From Latilactobacillus sakei (lineage in GTDB: Bacteria; Bacillota; Bacilli; Lactobacillales; Lactobacillaceae), in contig CP025839.1 of NCBI GenBank assembly GCA_002953655.1, positions 1,240,001-1,304,000 on the forward strand: a stretch of 64,000 nt of DNA, given 5' to 3'. Positions 36,636 to 48,684 of this stretch are shown piece after piece. The translations under genes were made by a program, and so were the position numbers. The first letter of the stretch is position 1. Each line of letters starts with the position of its first letter. Under the pieces are notes generated by a model, which made no database searches, had not been told where the DNA came from, and was given only the letters and a program-made list of their open reading frames with translations.

Positions 36636-36842
36636 ATGAAGACTTTAGACAATATCGCTCTTGCCTTATTAATCGTAGGTGGTTTAAACTGGCTACTTGT
36701 TGGTTTATTTAAATTCGACCTTGTGGCTATGCTATTTGGCGGCCAAGCAGCTATTATTTCACGAATTGTTTATGTCCTAGTTGGACTAAGTGCGCTCTAC
36801 TGTATTAAATTATTTGCTAATATCAATAACATGGCACGTTAA
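36636..36842 (+). CDS. DUF378 family membrane protein
   Basis: A 68-residue protein with two transmembrane helices and the DUF378 pattern IALALLIVGGLNWLLVGLF followed by YVLVGLSALYCI. The function is unknown. A strong AAGAAGGAGG site precedes the ATG. The 190-base upstream region has TTGACA at about 36508 and a short palindrome TAGAGCTCTA, but no clean promoter pair. Confidence 0.88.
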   Translation: MKTLDNIALALLIVGGLNWLLVGLFKFDLVAMLFGGQAAIISRIVYVLVGLSALYCIKLFANINNMAR

Positions 36843-36848
36843 TAACAT

Positions 36849-36880
36849 GAAAAAAGCCCTCACTTGAGGGCTTTTTTTGA
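36849..36880. terminator. terminator between DUF378 gene and sufB
   Basis: AAAAAAGCCCTCA / TGAGGGCTTTTTTT with a 2-base centre: strong on the plus strand, and with an A tract that makes it usable on the minus strand for sufB. Confidence 0.88.
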
Positions 36881-36920
36881 TGACTATATTTAAAAAGTTC
36901 TAGTCCACTAGCCTTTTTAA

Positions 36921-38323
36921 TTAGCCGACAGACCCTTCCATTTCATAGCTAATCAATCGATTCAATTCCACCGCGTATTCCATTGGGAGTTCCTTGGTGA
37001 ATGGTTCGACAAAGCCCATGATGATCATTTCGGTTGCTTTGGCTTCCGAGATGCCACGGCTCATCAAGTAATAGAGTTGTTCTTCTGAAATTTTGGAGAC
37101 TTTGGCTTCATGTTCCATTGAGACGTTCCCGTTTAAGATTGTATTATACGGAATCGTGTCGGAACTGGATTTATCATCCATAATAATCGTATCACATTCG
37201 ACGTGGGCAAAAGAGCCGTCACTGTCGCGTTCAAAACGAACAGTGCCTCGATAATCAACGGCACCACCGTCTTTGGCAATCGATTTTGAAACGATTGAGG
37301 ACGACGTATTTGGTGCGGCATGAATCATCCGGGCGCCACTGTCTTGGTCAACACCTTCGCCAGCAACAGCGATTGATAGCATTGTGCCCCGGGCGCCTTC
37401 GCCATCGAGATAGACACTTGGGTATTTCATAGTCATTTTAGAACCGAGGTTCCCATCGACCCATTCCATTGTCGCATTTTCCATGGCTTGAGCCCGTTTG
37501 GTTTCCAAACTATAAACATTCTTCGACCAGTTTTGAATCGTTGTGTACCGGCAATAAGCATCCCGTTTCACGAAGACTTCAACGACCGCCGCGTGCAAGC
37601 TATCACTTGAATAACTGGGTGCAGTACAACCTTCGACGTAATTCACGCTGGCGCCTTCATCAACAACGATCAATGTCCGTTCGAATTGACCTGAGTTTTC
37701 AGCGTTAATCCGGAAGTATGATTGGATTGGAATATCTGTCCGCACACCTTTTGGCACGTAGATGAAGGTCCCACCAGACCAAACAGCCGAGTTGAGCGCT
37801 GAAAATTTATTGTCGGTTGGTTTAACCAAAGTACTGAAGTATTCCTTCACGATATCGGGATATTCGCGCAAGGCAGTATCCATATCGGTAAAGATAATCC
37901 CGAGCTTTTCAAATTCATCGCGCATATTGTGGTAAACCACTTCTGATTCATATTGCGCACTGGACCCAGCCAAGTATTTCCGTTCAGCTTCTGGAACCCC
38001 TAAGCGGTCAAAAGTCTCCTTGATTTTATCAGGGACATCTTCCCAATCGCGGTATTGTTTATCAGTCGCCTTTTGGTAGTACAGCATATGCTCTAAATCC
38101 AGGCCGGATAAATCTGGGCCAAAATCGGGCATTGGCATTTTTTCGTAAGCATGAAATGATTTTAAACGGAAGTCTAACATCCATTGGGGTTCTTTTTTCT
38201 CGTGCGAAATTGCGCGCACAACATCTTCAGTTAAGCCCCGGCCGGTTGAAAAGACGGGTTCAACATCATCGCTAAAGCCGTAATCGTAGTTCTCAAATTG
38301 GGGCATCGTCGTCTCTTCTGTCA

Positions 38324-38324
<1 letters not shown>
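36921..38324 (-). CDS. sufB: Fe-S cluster assembly scaffold protein SufB
   Basis: A 467-residue SufBD-family protein, the scaffold on which Fe-S clusters form. [19 protein letters not shown] near the N-terminus and the C-terminal beta-helix with [19 protein letters not shown] are diagnostic. It is the last gene of the operon and its ATG shares one base with the sufU stop (TAATG). Confidence 0.96.
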
Positions 38325-41322
<2,998 letters not shown>

Positions 41323-41331
41323 AGCCGCCCC

Positions 41332-42114
41332 CTATTTACTTTCATCGTCAGTTAATTTAATGTCTAACCCTAATTCATCACGAATACCGGCGTAACCTTC
41401 GTCTTCTAGACGTTTGGCCAATGACGCATCACCAGTCGTTACGATTTTACCGCCCATCATGATGTGCACGAAATCAGGCACAATATAGTTCAATAAACGT
41501 TGATAATGCGTGATAATCAATGAACCGAAGTTATCACCGCGCATTTCGTTGACCCCTTTAGAAACAACTTGAAGAGCATCGATATCTAAACCAGAATCAA
41601 TTTCATCTAAAATGGCAAATTTAGGTTCAATCATCATCAATTGTAGAATTTCGTTCCGTTTCTTTTCACCACCAGAAAAGCCTTCGTTTAAGTAACGTTC
41701 AGACATTTCTTCTGTCATATCTAAGACCGCCATGCGTTGATCTAATTTTTTCAAGAAGGCCATAATTGAAATTTGATCATCTTCAGCCCGACGCGCATTG
41801 ATAGCAGCCCGCATAAATTCAGCGTTTGTAACACCTTGAATTTCAGATGGATATTGCATCGCTAAGAACAAGCCAGCGCGCGCCCGTTCATCAACTGGCA
41901 TTTCAAGAATATTTTGACCGTCTAATTTAATTTCACCTTGAAGTACTTCATATTTAGGATTCCCCATGATGGTTTCTGAAAGGGTTGATTTACCGGTCCC
42001 ATTTGGTCCCATGATGGCGTGAATCTCACCCGTATTCATTTCTAAGTTAACACCTTTTAAAATTTCTTTACCGTCAATTCCGACGTGTAAATCGATAATT
42101 TCTAATTTAGACAT
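41332..42114 (-). CDS. sufC: Fe-S cluster assembly ATPase SufC
   Basis: A 260-residue ABC-type ATPase. Walker A GPNGTGKST (about residues 36-44), the SufC-typical LAMQYPSEIQGV (about 89), signature FSGGEKKR and Walker B FAILDEIDSGLD are present. It powers the SufBCD scaffold. First gene of the suf operon. Confidence 0.96.
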   Translation of the reverse strand: MSKLEIIDLHVGIDGKEILKGVNLEMNTGEIHAIMGPNGTGKSTLSETIMGNPKYEVLQGEIKLDGQNILEMPVDERARAGLFLAMQYPSEIQGVTNAEFMRAAINARRAEDDQISIMAFLKKLDQRMAVLDMTEEMSERYLNEGFSGGEKKRNEILQLMMIEPKFAILDEIDSGLDIDALQVVSKGVNEMRGDNFGSLIITHYQRLLNYIVPDFVHIMMGGKIVTTGDASLAKRLEDEGYAGIRDELGLDIKLTDDESK

Positions 42115-42135
42115 TACTGACCCTCCAAAAATCGC

Positions 42136-42188
42136 ATTATAACACGTTGTTGCTGACTTAATTCTAAGCTAAATGAGAACGCTTTTCA
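42136..42188 (-). promoter_or_regulatory. candidate promoter region of the suf operon
   Basis: TATAAT on the minus strand (42136-42141) lies 22 bases before the sufC ATG; the -35 is poor. A cre-like TGAGAACGCTTTTCA (42174-42188) with an extra base lies just upstream. Confidence 0.4.
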
Positions 42189-42232
42189 ATAGAAGAATGA
42201 TTGTAAAAAAGAATCAATTCTTATCTATCACA

Positions 42233-42260
42233 ATAAAAAAAGACTGAATCCCTTCAGCCT
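42233..42260 (-). terminator. terminator of the GDPD gene
   Basis: AGGCTGAA/TTCAGTCT (one G-U) with a 4-base loop and TTTTTTT on the minus strand. Confidence 0.85.
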
Positions 42261-42278
42261 CTTCTCTAAACTAAGCTA

Positions 42279-43307
42279 TTAAAATATGTCTTTAATTTTT
42301 TCCCAAATTCTAGATAGCAATGTTGTTTTTTTAGGCTGTGGTGCCTTAATCCACTGACTACTTCCAAGGTCGTAATAAACCTGATTATCAAGTCCTTTTA
42401 GGGCGTAGTTCACTTGCCAAGCTGTATTGGGCTTTAAATTGAGTCGCTTACCCTCAATCGATCGGTATTCAGCACATTTGAATGGTGAATCAAAAACCTT
42501 AGTCGTACCCTTAGCTTGTGTCGTAATTGTTTGTGGATGTTCTACACACTTATTTTGATGTGTGTAGACCCCGGTATAATTTGTAAAAAAACCATCGAAT
42601 TTCTTTCGATTATCCGCTGCACGACTAATATTTTCAGAAAAATTATCGTATGGAATGACTTGCTTATGTGCCTGATGCAGTGTTTTAACGACTTGATCAC
42701 TTGCATAACTCACGCGCATTGAAACGGCTGATAAAAAATTATATCGTGGTGACTGTAACTGACGATAATTATACGGCTCGTTATAATTTAAAAATAATAG
42801 CGGTACTTCTGGTAATAAATGGTGCAATTTTTCTAGCGAGGCCATTGAAAATGACTCAAAATAAACTCGTTTTTCTAAATGGTTAGCCTTTACAAGTGCT
42901 ACCAACTTATCTTCCATCACCATTTGGTTATTTAATAACCTTGTTTCAATCATAAACTTTGCCTTAGGATTGGACCGATAGCGTTCGAAGACATCACTTA
43001 ATCGATGGAGATGTTCATGATTCGTAAATTCCGCCTGTTTTAACGTTTGCCAACTATTTTTGTCAATGATGTATTTCCGATTCATTGTTCGATCGGTCAT
43101 TGGATCATGGGAAACGACCAAGACCCCATCCTGGCTGATTTCTAAATCCTGTTCGATGTAATCAGCATGATCCGCAAGCGCTTGATCATACGACTGAAAA
43201 CTATGTTCTGGCGCTTTGGCCGGTTCTCCCCGATGTCCAATTACTGTAAAACCACTTAAATTAATAAAACAAAAAATCAAAAATATTCCCCAAACTTTGC
43301 GTTGCAT
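42279..43307 (-). CDS. exported glycerophosphodiester phosphodiesterase family protein
   Basis: A 342-residue protein with an N-terminal signal/anchor (about residues 4-22). It is followed by a GDPD barrel: GHRGEPAKAPEHS (about 24-36), EQDLE (about 52-56) and VVSHDP (about 64-69) hold the catalytic histidines and acidic residues. The last 75 residues, after the barrel, form a separate segment with two cysteines in the linker; it may be a cell-wall-binding module, which is inference. Likely releases glycerol phosphate from phosphodiesters or teichoic acid outside the cell. Confidence 0.85.
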   Translation of the reverse strand: MQRKVWGIFLIFCFINLSGFTVIGHRGEPAKAPEHSFQSYDQALADHADYIEQDLEISQDGVLVVSHDPMTDRTMNRKYIIDKNSWQTLKQAEFTNHEHLHRLSDVFERYRSNPKAKFMIETRLLNNQMVMEDKLVALVKANHLEKRVYFESFSMASLEKLHHLLPEVPLLFLNYNEPYNYRQLQSPRYNFLSAVSMRVSYASDQVVKTLHQAHKQVIPYDNFSENISRAADNRKKFDGFFTNYTGVYTHQNKCVEHPQTITTQAKGTTKVFDSPFKCAEYRSIEGKRLNLKPNTAWQVNYALKGLDNQVYYDLGSSQWIKAPQPKKTTLLSRIWEKIKDIF

Positions 43308-43388
43308 GTACTCACCCTTACTTTTCCAATATTAACTACTTATCCCTTAATCAGTATAGCTAATTTAAAACCGCATGCCAATGACAAC

Positions 43389-43418
43389 TAAAAAGCCCTA
43401 TCCTTCGATAAGACTTTT
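43389..43418 (-). terminator. terminator of metNIQ
   Basis: AAGTCTTATC pairs with GATAGGGCTT (G-U pairs) around GAAG, then TTT on the minus strand, just after metQ. Confidence 0.75.
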
Positions 43419-43424
43419 CCTTCA

Positions 43425-44240
43425 TTATTTAACTGGTAATACCGCCCCGTGCCATTGCTTTTTAATCCAGGCTTGGGTTGATTTTGATTTGAGTACTTTG
43501 ATTAATTTCTTAATTGCAGGTTTGTTTTCGTCACCTTTATTAACGGCGACGACGTTTACGTATGGTGATGAGAGACTTTCAATTGCCACGGCATCTTTTT
43601 CCGGTGTGAAGCCGGCTTGAACCGCATAGTTTGAATTGATGGCAACCAGCGTACCTTCATCATTTTTCAACAATTCAGGCATCAATTTCGGTTCAAATGT
43701 GTACTTAAATTTGAGCTTCTTCGGATTTTTGGCAATATCCTTGAAGGTCGCATTTTCAACTTTGACCCCTGGTTTCAAAGTGATTAAACCACCCGCTTTT
43801 AAAATCGAAAGCACCCGGCCCCAGTCAGTTTGACTATTTGAAACCAGGACGGTAGCGCCGGTTTTGACGGCACTTAATTTTTTAACCCGCTTGCTGTAAA
43901 GGCCGAGTGGTTCCAGATGAATCCCCCCAGCACTCACTAAGTGGTAGCCATTATCGTGGTTGGCCTTTTTCATAAACGGAATGTGTTGGTAATAGTTAGC
44001 GGTCAATTCGCCGTTCGCTAGCGCCTTATTAGGTAATACATAATCACTGAACGCTTTGACGTCCAATGTGATGCCTTCTTTTTTTAATTCGGGTTTAACG
44101 TGTCTTAAAATAGCGGCATGCGGAATGGTTGAGGCGCCAATCACAATCGTATTGGGATCTGTTTTTTTAGCGCGACAGCCAGTCAACAGTCCGCCAACAA
44201 TTAAAAGCCCAGCAAGAACACTTAAATATCTTTTTTGCAT
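43425..44240 (-). CDS. metQ: methionine ABC transporter, substrate-binding lipoprotein
   Basis: A 271-residue NlpA/MetQ-family lipoprotein. The signal peptide ends in the lipobox LLTGC (cysteine at about residue 22). IVIGASTIPHAAIL and NYYQHIPFM are family landmarks. It captures methionine outside the membrane. Last gene of metN-metI-metQ. Confidence 0.94.
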   Translation of the reverse strand: MQKRYLSVLAGLLIVGGLLTGCRAKKTDPNTIVIGASTIPHAAILRHVKPELKKEGITLDVKAFSDYVLPNKALANGELTANYYQHIPFMKKANHDNGYHLVSAGGIHLEPLGLYSKRVKKLSAVKTGATVLVSNSQTDWGRVLSILKAGGLITLKPGVKVENATFKDIAKNPKKLKFKYTFEPKLMPELLKNDEGTLVAINSNYAVQAGFTPEKDAVAIESLSSPYVNVVAVNKGDENKPAIKKLIKVLKSKSTQAWIKKQWHGAVLPVK

Positions 44241-44258
44241 CTACTTTTCTCCCTTTAA

Positions 44259-44948
44259 TTAACGGTGATCAATTTTGGCAATGATAATGTCACCGGTTTT
44301 TTGACAAATGAAGACGATAATTAGAATAATGACTGTGGCAACTAATGTAATTGTATTTTGATTGGCTTGGAAGCCTTCCGTGTAGGCTAAGTTCCCTAAA
44401 CCACCGGCCCCAATCACACCGGCCATTGCCGTGTAACCAAGTAATGAAATCGCCGTAACCGTTAATCCGGAAACAAGGGCGGGCATGCTTTCTGGTAACA
44501 GGACTTGCCAGATAATTTGCCATTTGGAAGCACCTAGTGCACGGGTCGCTTCAATGACCCCACTATCAACTTCACGAAAGGCTAATTCTACTAACCGTGC
44601 GTAAAATGGTGCTGCCGAAACGATTAATGCGGGAATCGCAGCTTTGGGACCAATCATGGTGCCCATCAATTCCTTAGTCATGGGAATCAAAAGCACAATC
44701 AAGATGATGAACGGTACTGAACGAAAAACGTTGACGAATAAAGCGACAATTCCATTTAACAACCGACTCATAAAATCCGTTTTGCCATTCGTTTGATACA
44801 AGACTAACCCTAACAAGAAACCGAGAATTGCGACTAGCAAGACACTGACAGCCGTTAGCCAAACCGTTTCGCCTGTTGCTTCCCACATCGTTGGCCAGTC
44901 GATTTGTTTAAATTGAAAATAAGATTGAAATCCGTTGATATTAGCCAT
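44259..44948 (-). CDS. metI: methionine ABC transporter, permease
   Basis: A 229-residue permease with five or so helices and the ABC-permease EAA loop (EATRALGASKWQIIWQVLLP, about residues 134-153). It overlaps metN by 8 bases. Confidence 0.95.
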   Translation of the reverse strand: MANINGFQSYFQFKQIDWPTMWEATGETVWLTAVSVLLVAILGFLLGLVLYQTNGKTDFMSRLLNGIVALFVNVFRSVPFIILIVLLIPMTKELMGTMIGPKAAIPALIVSAAPFYARLVELAFREVDSGVIEATRALGASKWQIIWQVLLPESMPALVSGLTVTAISLLGYTAMAGVIGAGGLGNLAYTEGFQANQNTITLVATVIILIIVFICQKTGDIIIAKIDHR

Positions 44949-45975
44949 GTCTTAACACCTCTACTTCGATAGTTTGTTGACTTAGGTCGGATAATGCCTG
45001 TTTTAAATCGTCTGGACTAGCTTGAATCTGAATGTATAAATACCCCAGGGCACCATTAATCGTTTGTTGTAAACTGCCACTAATCACACTGACTTCAACG
45101 CTTGGGTAGCGGCGCATTAATTGGCCGATGACCGGTTGACTCGATTGTTCTTCGTTAAAGCGAAGTTTGACGATTGTGCCCTCTGGTACCCGCGTCAACA
45201 ACTGTTCGATTGAAGCAGCTGTTTCACTAGGCGTAATCACTAATGATTCTGAAACAAAGGCTTTCGTCACTTCTGCTTGTGGCGTTTCGAAGATGGCTTG
45301 TGTTGTGCCTTCTTCAATTACCCGACCGGCTGCCATCACCGCAATCCGTTGGCAGATCCGACGTACGGCATCCATTTCGTGGGTTACCAGCACAATTGTG
45401 ATGCCCATTTCCTGATTAATCTTAGCTAAAAGGCTCAAAATTGAATTCGTTGTTTTGGGATCCAAAGCGCTGGTTGCTTCATCACATAACAAGATGGCTG
45501 GTTCGCTGATTAACGCACGGGCAATCGCAACCCGTTGCTTTTGGCCCCCTGAAAGTTCACTAGGATAAGCGGCGCCCAAGTCTGTTAGTTCGACTAGTGC
45601 GAGCATCTCTTTGGCCTTGGCTAAGCGTTCCTGCTTACCAACCCCCGCTAACTTAAGCGGTAAGGCGATATTTTCAAGAATTGTTTTTGACCAGAGCAGA
45701 TTGAAATGTTGAAAAATCATCCCAATCTTTTGCCGAATCGGCCGTAATGCTTGTTCGCTTAGACCAACGATCGATTGACCATTGACCAAGACATCCCCAC
45801 TGGTTGGTTTTTCTAAACCGTTTAATAACCGAATCAACGTACTCTTACCGGCGCCTGAATAGCCGATAATGCCGTAAATTTCACCCGCTTCAATTTTTAA
45901 TGAAATGTCGCTAAGTGCTGTAAATGTCTGTTGTTCTCGTTGATAAACCTTACCAACTTGTTTTAGTTCTAACAT
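44941..45975 (-). CDS. metN: methionine ABC transporter, ATP-binding protein
   Basis: A 344-residue ATPase: Walker A GYSGAGKST (about residues 38-46), signature LSGGQKQR, Walker B LLCDEATSALD, and a C-terminal NIL domain (about 265-340) that senses methionine in homologues. It is the first gene after the T-box. Confidence 0.96.
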   Translation of the reverse strand: MLELKQVGKVYQREQQTFTALSDISLKIEAGEIYGIIGYSGAGKSTLIRLLNGLEKPTSGDVLVNGQSIVGLSEQALRPIRQKIGMIFQHFNLLWSKTILENIALPLKLAGVGKQERLAKAKEMLALVELTDLGAAYPSELSGGQKQRVAIARALISEPAILLCDEATSALDPKTTNSILSLLAKINQEMGITIVLVTHEMDAVRRICQRIAVMAAGRVIEEGTTQAIFETPQAEVTKAFVSESLVITPSETAASIEQLLTRVPEGTIVKLRFNEEQSSQPVIGQLMRRYPSVEVSVISGSLQQTINGALGYLYIQIQASPDDLKQALSDLSQQTIEVEVLRHG

Positions 45976-46004
45976 TGCATTTCCTCCCTTTGATTAAAAA
46001 TGTA

Positions 46005-46288
46005 CAAAAAAAGTCCTTCCTCTCAAATAAATGAGAGAAAGGACGCCAATTTGCGTGTTACCACCTTAATTCACGACTACTTCACAATAATCGCCTTACA
46101 AAGTACCAGAATCGATACTCGTTCGCTATATCGGGCAACCCCCGCATTCGGCTCAGTTAAACCTTACCAAATGAATTTGCTCAAAGACCATATTCGAAAA
46201 CCATTCACATTATCCGCTTGCACCTGACCGGACTCTCTTAAAATGCTACTAAGTTATCTACTCATCTTTTCATCGCTTGTATTAAGTA
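46005..46288 (-). ncRNA. T-box leader, probably tRNA(Met)-responsive
   Basis: The minus strand ends in AAGGTGGTAACACG (46054-46067), a T-box sequence, then a terminator with 13-bp arms (46013-46026 with 46032-46044) and seven T residues, 30 bases before metN. About 200 bases of leader precede it. The TGGT matches an A73 discriminator, as in tRNA(Met). An ATG at 46145-46147 is a plausible specifier codon, but I could not fold stem I to prove it. Confidence 0.88.
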
Positions 46289-46294
46289 ATTCTT

Positions 46295-46323
46295 ATCTTA
46301 AATAATCAGGCGTCAGATGTCAA
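46295..46323 (-). promoter_or_regulatory. promoter of the T-box/metNIQ transcript
   Basis: TTGACA (46318-46323) and TAAGAT (46295-46300) on the minus strand, spacing 17, starting just after the gcvH-like stop. Confidence 0.75.
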
Positions 46324-46325
46324 GC

Positions 46326-46640
46326 TTAATTATCTGAAATACGAATATCAGCAATCCACGCATCTTTTTCGTTATCAGCATTTAATAATTCGGGATTATC
46401 AGCCAAATCTGTATTCACGTTAACTAACTCGCCTGCTAGAGGGCTATCTAGTTCTTGGACCATTTTTTCAGCTTCGATCGCAACAAGTGGCATATCAAGG
46501 GCCATCTTTTGTCCTTCAACAGGGACATCCACAAATTTAATTAAGCCAAATTCATTTTGCGCACCTTTAGTCAGACCAATTCGTCTGATTGAAGCTGCGA
46601 TTTCTTCTGTCCAAAAATAATCATTATTACTCATTGTCAA
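46326..46640 (-). CDS. GcvH-like lipoyl-carrier protein
   Basis: A 104-residue protein resembling glycine-cleavage H protein. It has YFWTEEIAASIRRIGLT near the N-terminus and the lipoylation segment IEAEKMVQELDSPLAG, with the lysine at about residue 60. It is shorter than true GcvH (about 125), and no gcvT or gcvP is near. A role as lipoate relay or reservoir for PDH is an inference. A TTG at 46640 lies nine bases after GGAG and beats the ATG two codons later. It follows rodA by 12 bases. Confidence 0.78.
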   Translation of the reverse strand: MTMSNNDYFWTEEIAASIRRIGLTKGAQNEFGLIKFVDVPVEGQKMALDMPLVAIEAEKMVQELDSPLAGELVNVNTDLADNPELLNADNEKDAWIADIRISDN

Positions 46641-46652
46641 TTGTTTTCACTC

Positions 46653-47852
46653 CTAGAAAGTATCTTCAGATTCGCTGAACATATAACTCTTATAATGGTA
46701 CCGCATCGACATGATAAAGCCAATCCCCATCATGTTCCCCAATAGCGATGAGCCCCCTTGTGAAATAAACGGTAATGGAATACCGGTCAATGGTAACAAA
46801 CCAACACTCATCCCAATATTTTCAAAAACATGGAAAAGAATCATCATGATAACACCCGTTGAAACATAGGCATAAAACTCATTTTTGGTATCAAATGTGA
46901 CCCGAATCATTTGGTAGATCAATAAGAAATACAACAAAATGACTAAACAAGAACCGATGAAACCAAAGTTTTCACCAATTACAGAGAAAATCATATCCGA
47001 TTCACGAACGGGTACGTTAACTTGAATTTGATTGAAGCCTTTACCAACCAATTGACCTGAGCCAATTGCCTTTAAACTCTGGGATAACTGCAAACTCGTG
47101 CTGGCCGTATTATCAAACGGATGTAACCAAGCATCAATTCGGTTAAATTGATAGGTTTTAAAGCCTAAATGGGTCAAAATCGCCCGTCCTGGCGTTGTGG
47201 CTGCCAAGGTCAAGGCAGTTCCGCCGATAGCTGCCATCACGGCAATTGCGGGCGCCAAAATCTTCCATGTAATCCCGGACACTAAGATAATACCACCCAA
47301 AATTGCGACGAATACCAATAAGGTCCCAAAATCGTTTTGTAACTTCAAGAGCACCATCACGGGGAGCGTCCAAATTAATAAACGGCCTAACAATAACCAG
47401 TCCGTATTAATCGTATGTTCTGGATACTCGGTATTGTGCTTAGTCACAACCCGACTCATCATTAAGATATAAGCCGGCTTCATCACTTCGGAAGGCTGAA
47501 ACGAAATCGGTCCTAATGAAAACCAACTTTTAGCACCAGTTTGAATTGCAACCGCCCGATTGTAAAAGAATAAAACCGCAATTAGGAGGAAAATCCCGAT
47601 GCCATAAGCAATCGGTGCAATCCGCCAGAGTTGCTCCGAATCAAATTGCATGATGGCAATAATCGCAACACCACCGATGACGTACCAAGCGGCCTGCATA
47701 ATTACGGCTCGTGTTGAGCTAGCGCCACTTGTGTCATGGGTTGTCGCCACATAAATCGACATTAAACCGATCAACGCTAACATGAACACGGAAAAGACAA
47801 TTCCGTAATCTACGCGTGAAGTATCGTCGACTTTTTCTAATTCCTTTGGCAT
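46653..47852 (-). CDS. rodA: rod-shape peptidoglycan polymerase RodA (SEDS family)
   Basis: A 399-residue SEDS protein with about ten helices; LQNDFGTLLVFVAILGG (about residue 166), GSGQLVGKGFNQIQ (about 265) and PLPFISQGGSSLL near the C-terminus are typical. It builds side-wall peptidoglycan. Being next to mbl supports RodA rather than FtsW. GAAGGAG precedes the ATG. Confidence 0.9.
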   Translation of the reverse strand: MPKELEKVDDTSRVDYGIVFSVFMLALIGLMSIYVATTHDTSGASSTRAVIMQAAWYVIGGVAIIAIMQFDSEQLWRIAPIAYGIGIFLLIAVLFFYNRAVAIQTGAKSWFSLGPISFQPSEVMKPAYILMMSRVVTKHNTEYPEHTINTDWLLLGRLLIWTLPVMVLLKLQNDFGTLLVFVAILGGIILVSGITWKILAPAIAVMAAIGGTALTLAATTPGRAILTHLGFKTYQFNRIDAWLHPFDNTASTSLQLSQSLKAIGSGQLVGKGFNQIQVNVPVRESDMIFSVIGENFGFIGSCLVILLYFLLIYQMIRVTFDTKNEFYAYVSTGVIMMILFHVFENIGMSVGLLPLTGIPLPFISQGGSSLLGNMMGIGFIMSMRYHYKSYMFSESEDTF

Positions 47853-47885
47853 GTTAAGTCTCCTTCAACTAAAAACTGTCTTAAT

Positions 47886-47920
47886 TATAAAATAACCCGG
47901 CCAAAAATCTGCCGGGTTAC
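47886..47920 (-). terminator. terminator of the mbl-epuA-yidD-DUF2969 unit
   Basis: AACCCGGC/GCCGGGTT with an 8-base loop, followed by ATTTTAT on the minus strand. Confidence 0.8.
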
Positions 47921-47945
47921 TCTAAAGCTAATTAATTCTTAAGAA

Positions 47946-48176
47946 TTAACCTTGGTGTAAATGGTACTCCCGTAGTAATTCGTTAACAGCATCATCGTGC
48001 GTTTTGGTAATGATACTTTGACCAGTACCTTCGACAGTTGCTTCGAATCGTTTTTTAGCACTATCTTCAACGATGACCCCCACTTCATTTTTACCAACCT
48101 TAACGCTGGTCATTGCTTGGCCATTGCGGGTAATATCATCAATTGTAACTTCTACGCGTTGTTCTTTTTTAGACAT
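47946..48176 (-). CDS. DUF2969 family protein
   Basis: A 76-residue soluble protein beginning MSKKEQRVEVTI, matching the lactobacillus-specific DUF2969 family of unknown function. The frame opens 10 codons earlier with an ATG that overlaps the yidD stop. AAGGAG lies within that stretch, so the ATG at 48176 is preferred though its spacing (12) is long. Confidence 0.78.
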   Translation of the reverse strand: MSKKEQRVEVTIDDITRNGQAMTSVKVGKNEVGVIVEDSAKKRFEATVEGTGQSIITKTHDDAVNELLREYHLHQG

Positions 48177-48205
48177 ATTTTTTTGAAACTCCTTATTTTG
48201 TAACA

Positions 48206-48454
48206 TTAGTGATCAACAGACTTATTCCGAAAGACTGTGAAATGGTCTGGAACGGGATCATAGCCACCCTTTATAAACGGGTGACACCGTAAAATACGGC
48301 CAATGCCCATAACTAGTCCTTTAATCGCGCCATGTTTTTGAATGGCTTGAATCATATAACTAGAGCAAGTCGGATAATACCGACAGCTCGGTGGTAAGAA
48401 TGGCGAAATACCAGTTTGGTAAAACCGCACAAATGCAATTAATATCTTTCGCAT
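48206..48454 (-). CDS. yidD: membrane protein insertion efficiency factor YidD
   Basis: An 82-residue YidD with the family core [20 protein letters not shown] shown by its cysteine pattern [16 protein letters not shown] and GGYDPVP. It helps insert membrane proteins. It lies between epuA and DUF2969. Confidence 0.94.
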   Translation of the reverse strand: MRKILIAFVRFYQTGISPFLPPSCRYYPTCSSYMIQAIQKHGAIKGLVMGIGRILRCHPFIKGGYDPVPDHFTVFRNKSVDH

Positions 48455-48475
48455 GCAATCACCACTTATCCTGAT

Positions 48476-48667
48476 CTACTGTAAGAAATTAATAATGTGA
48501 CTCCAAGTACTTGGTAAGAAGACGGCAAATGGATTTTGACCACCCATTGCAAAACCGATCATTTGGCCAATTAACCCGGCGAAAATCATTAAAACAATTA
48601 CTAGTAAAATCTTTTTAAGAACTGGTTTGACGTGCTCTTCAAAATTTGATCGATACACAATATTCAC
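48476..48667 (-). CDS. epuA: EpuA family small membrane protein
   Basis: A 63-residue protein with one transmembrane helix (about residues 18-40) and the C-terminal NPFAVFLPSTWSHI. It matches the EpuA family that is often labelled RNA polymerase subunit beta by mistake. The function is unknown. It lies 17 bases after mbl, as in other lactobacilli. Confidence 0.82.
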   Translation of the reverse strand: MNIVYRSNFEEHVKPVLKKILLVIVLMIFAGLIGQMIGFAMGGQNPFAVFLPSTWSHIINFLQ

Positions 48668-48684
48668 AATCCCTTACTTCTGAT

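Noticed and set aside
42174-42188. cre-like site before sufC
   Set aside because: One base too long for the consensus and no known reason for CcpA control of suf; kept only as a remark.
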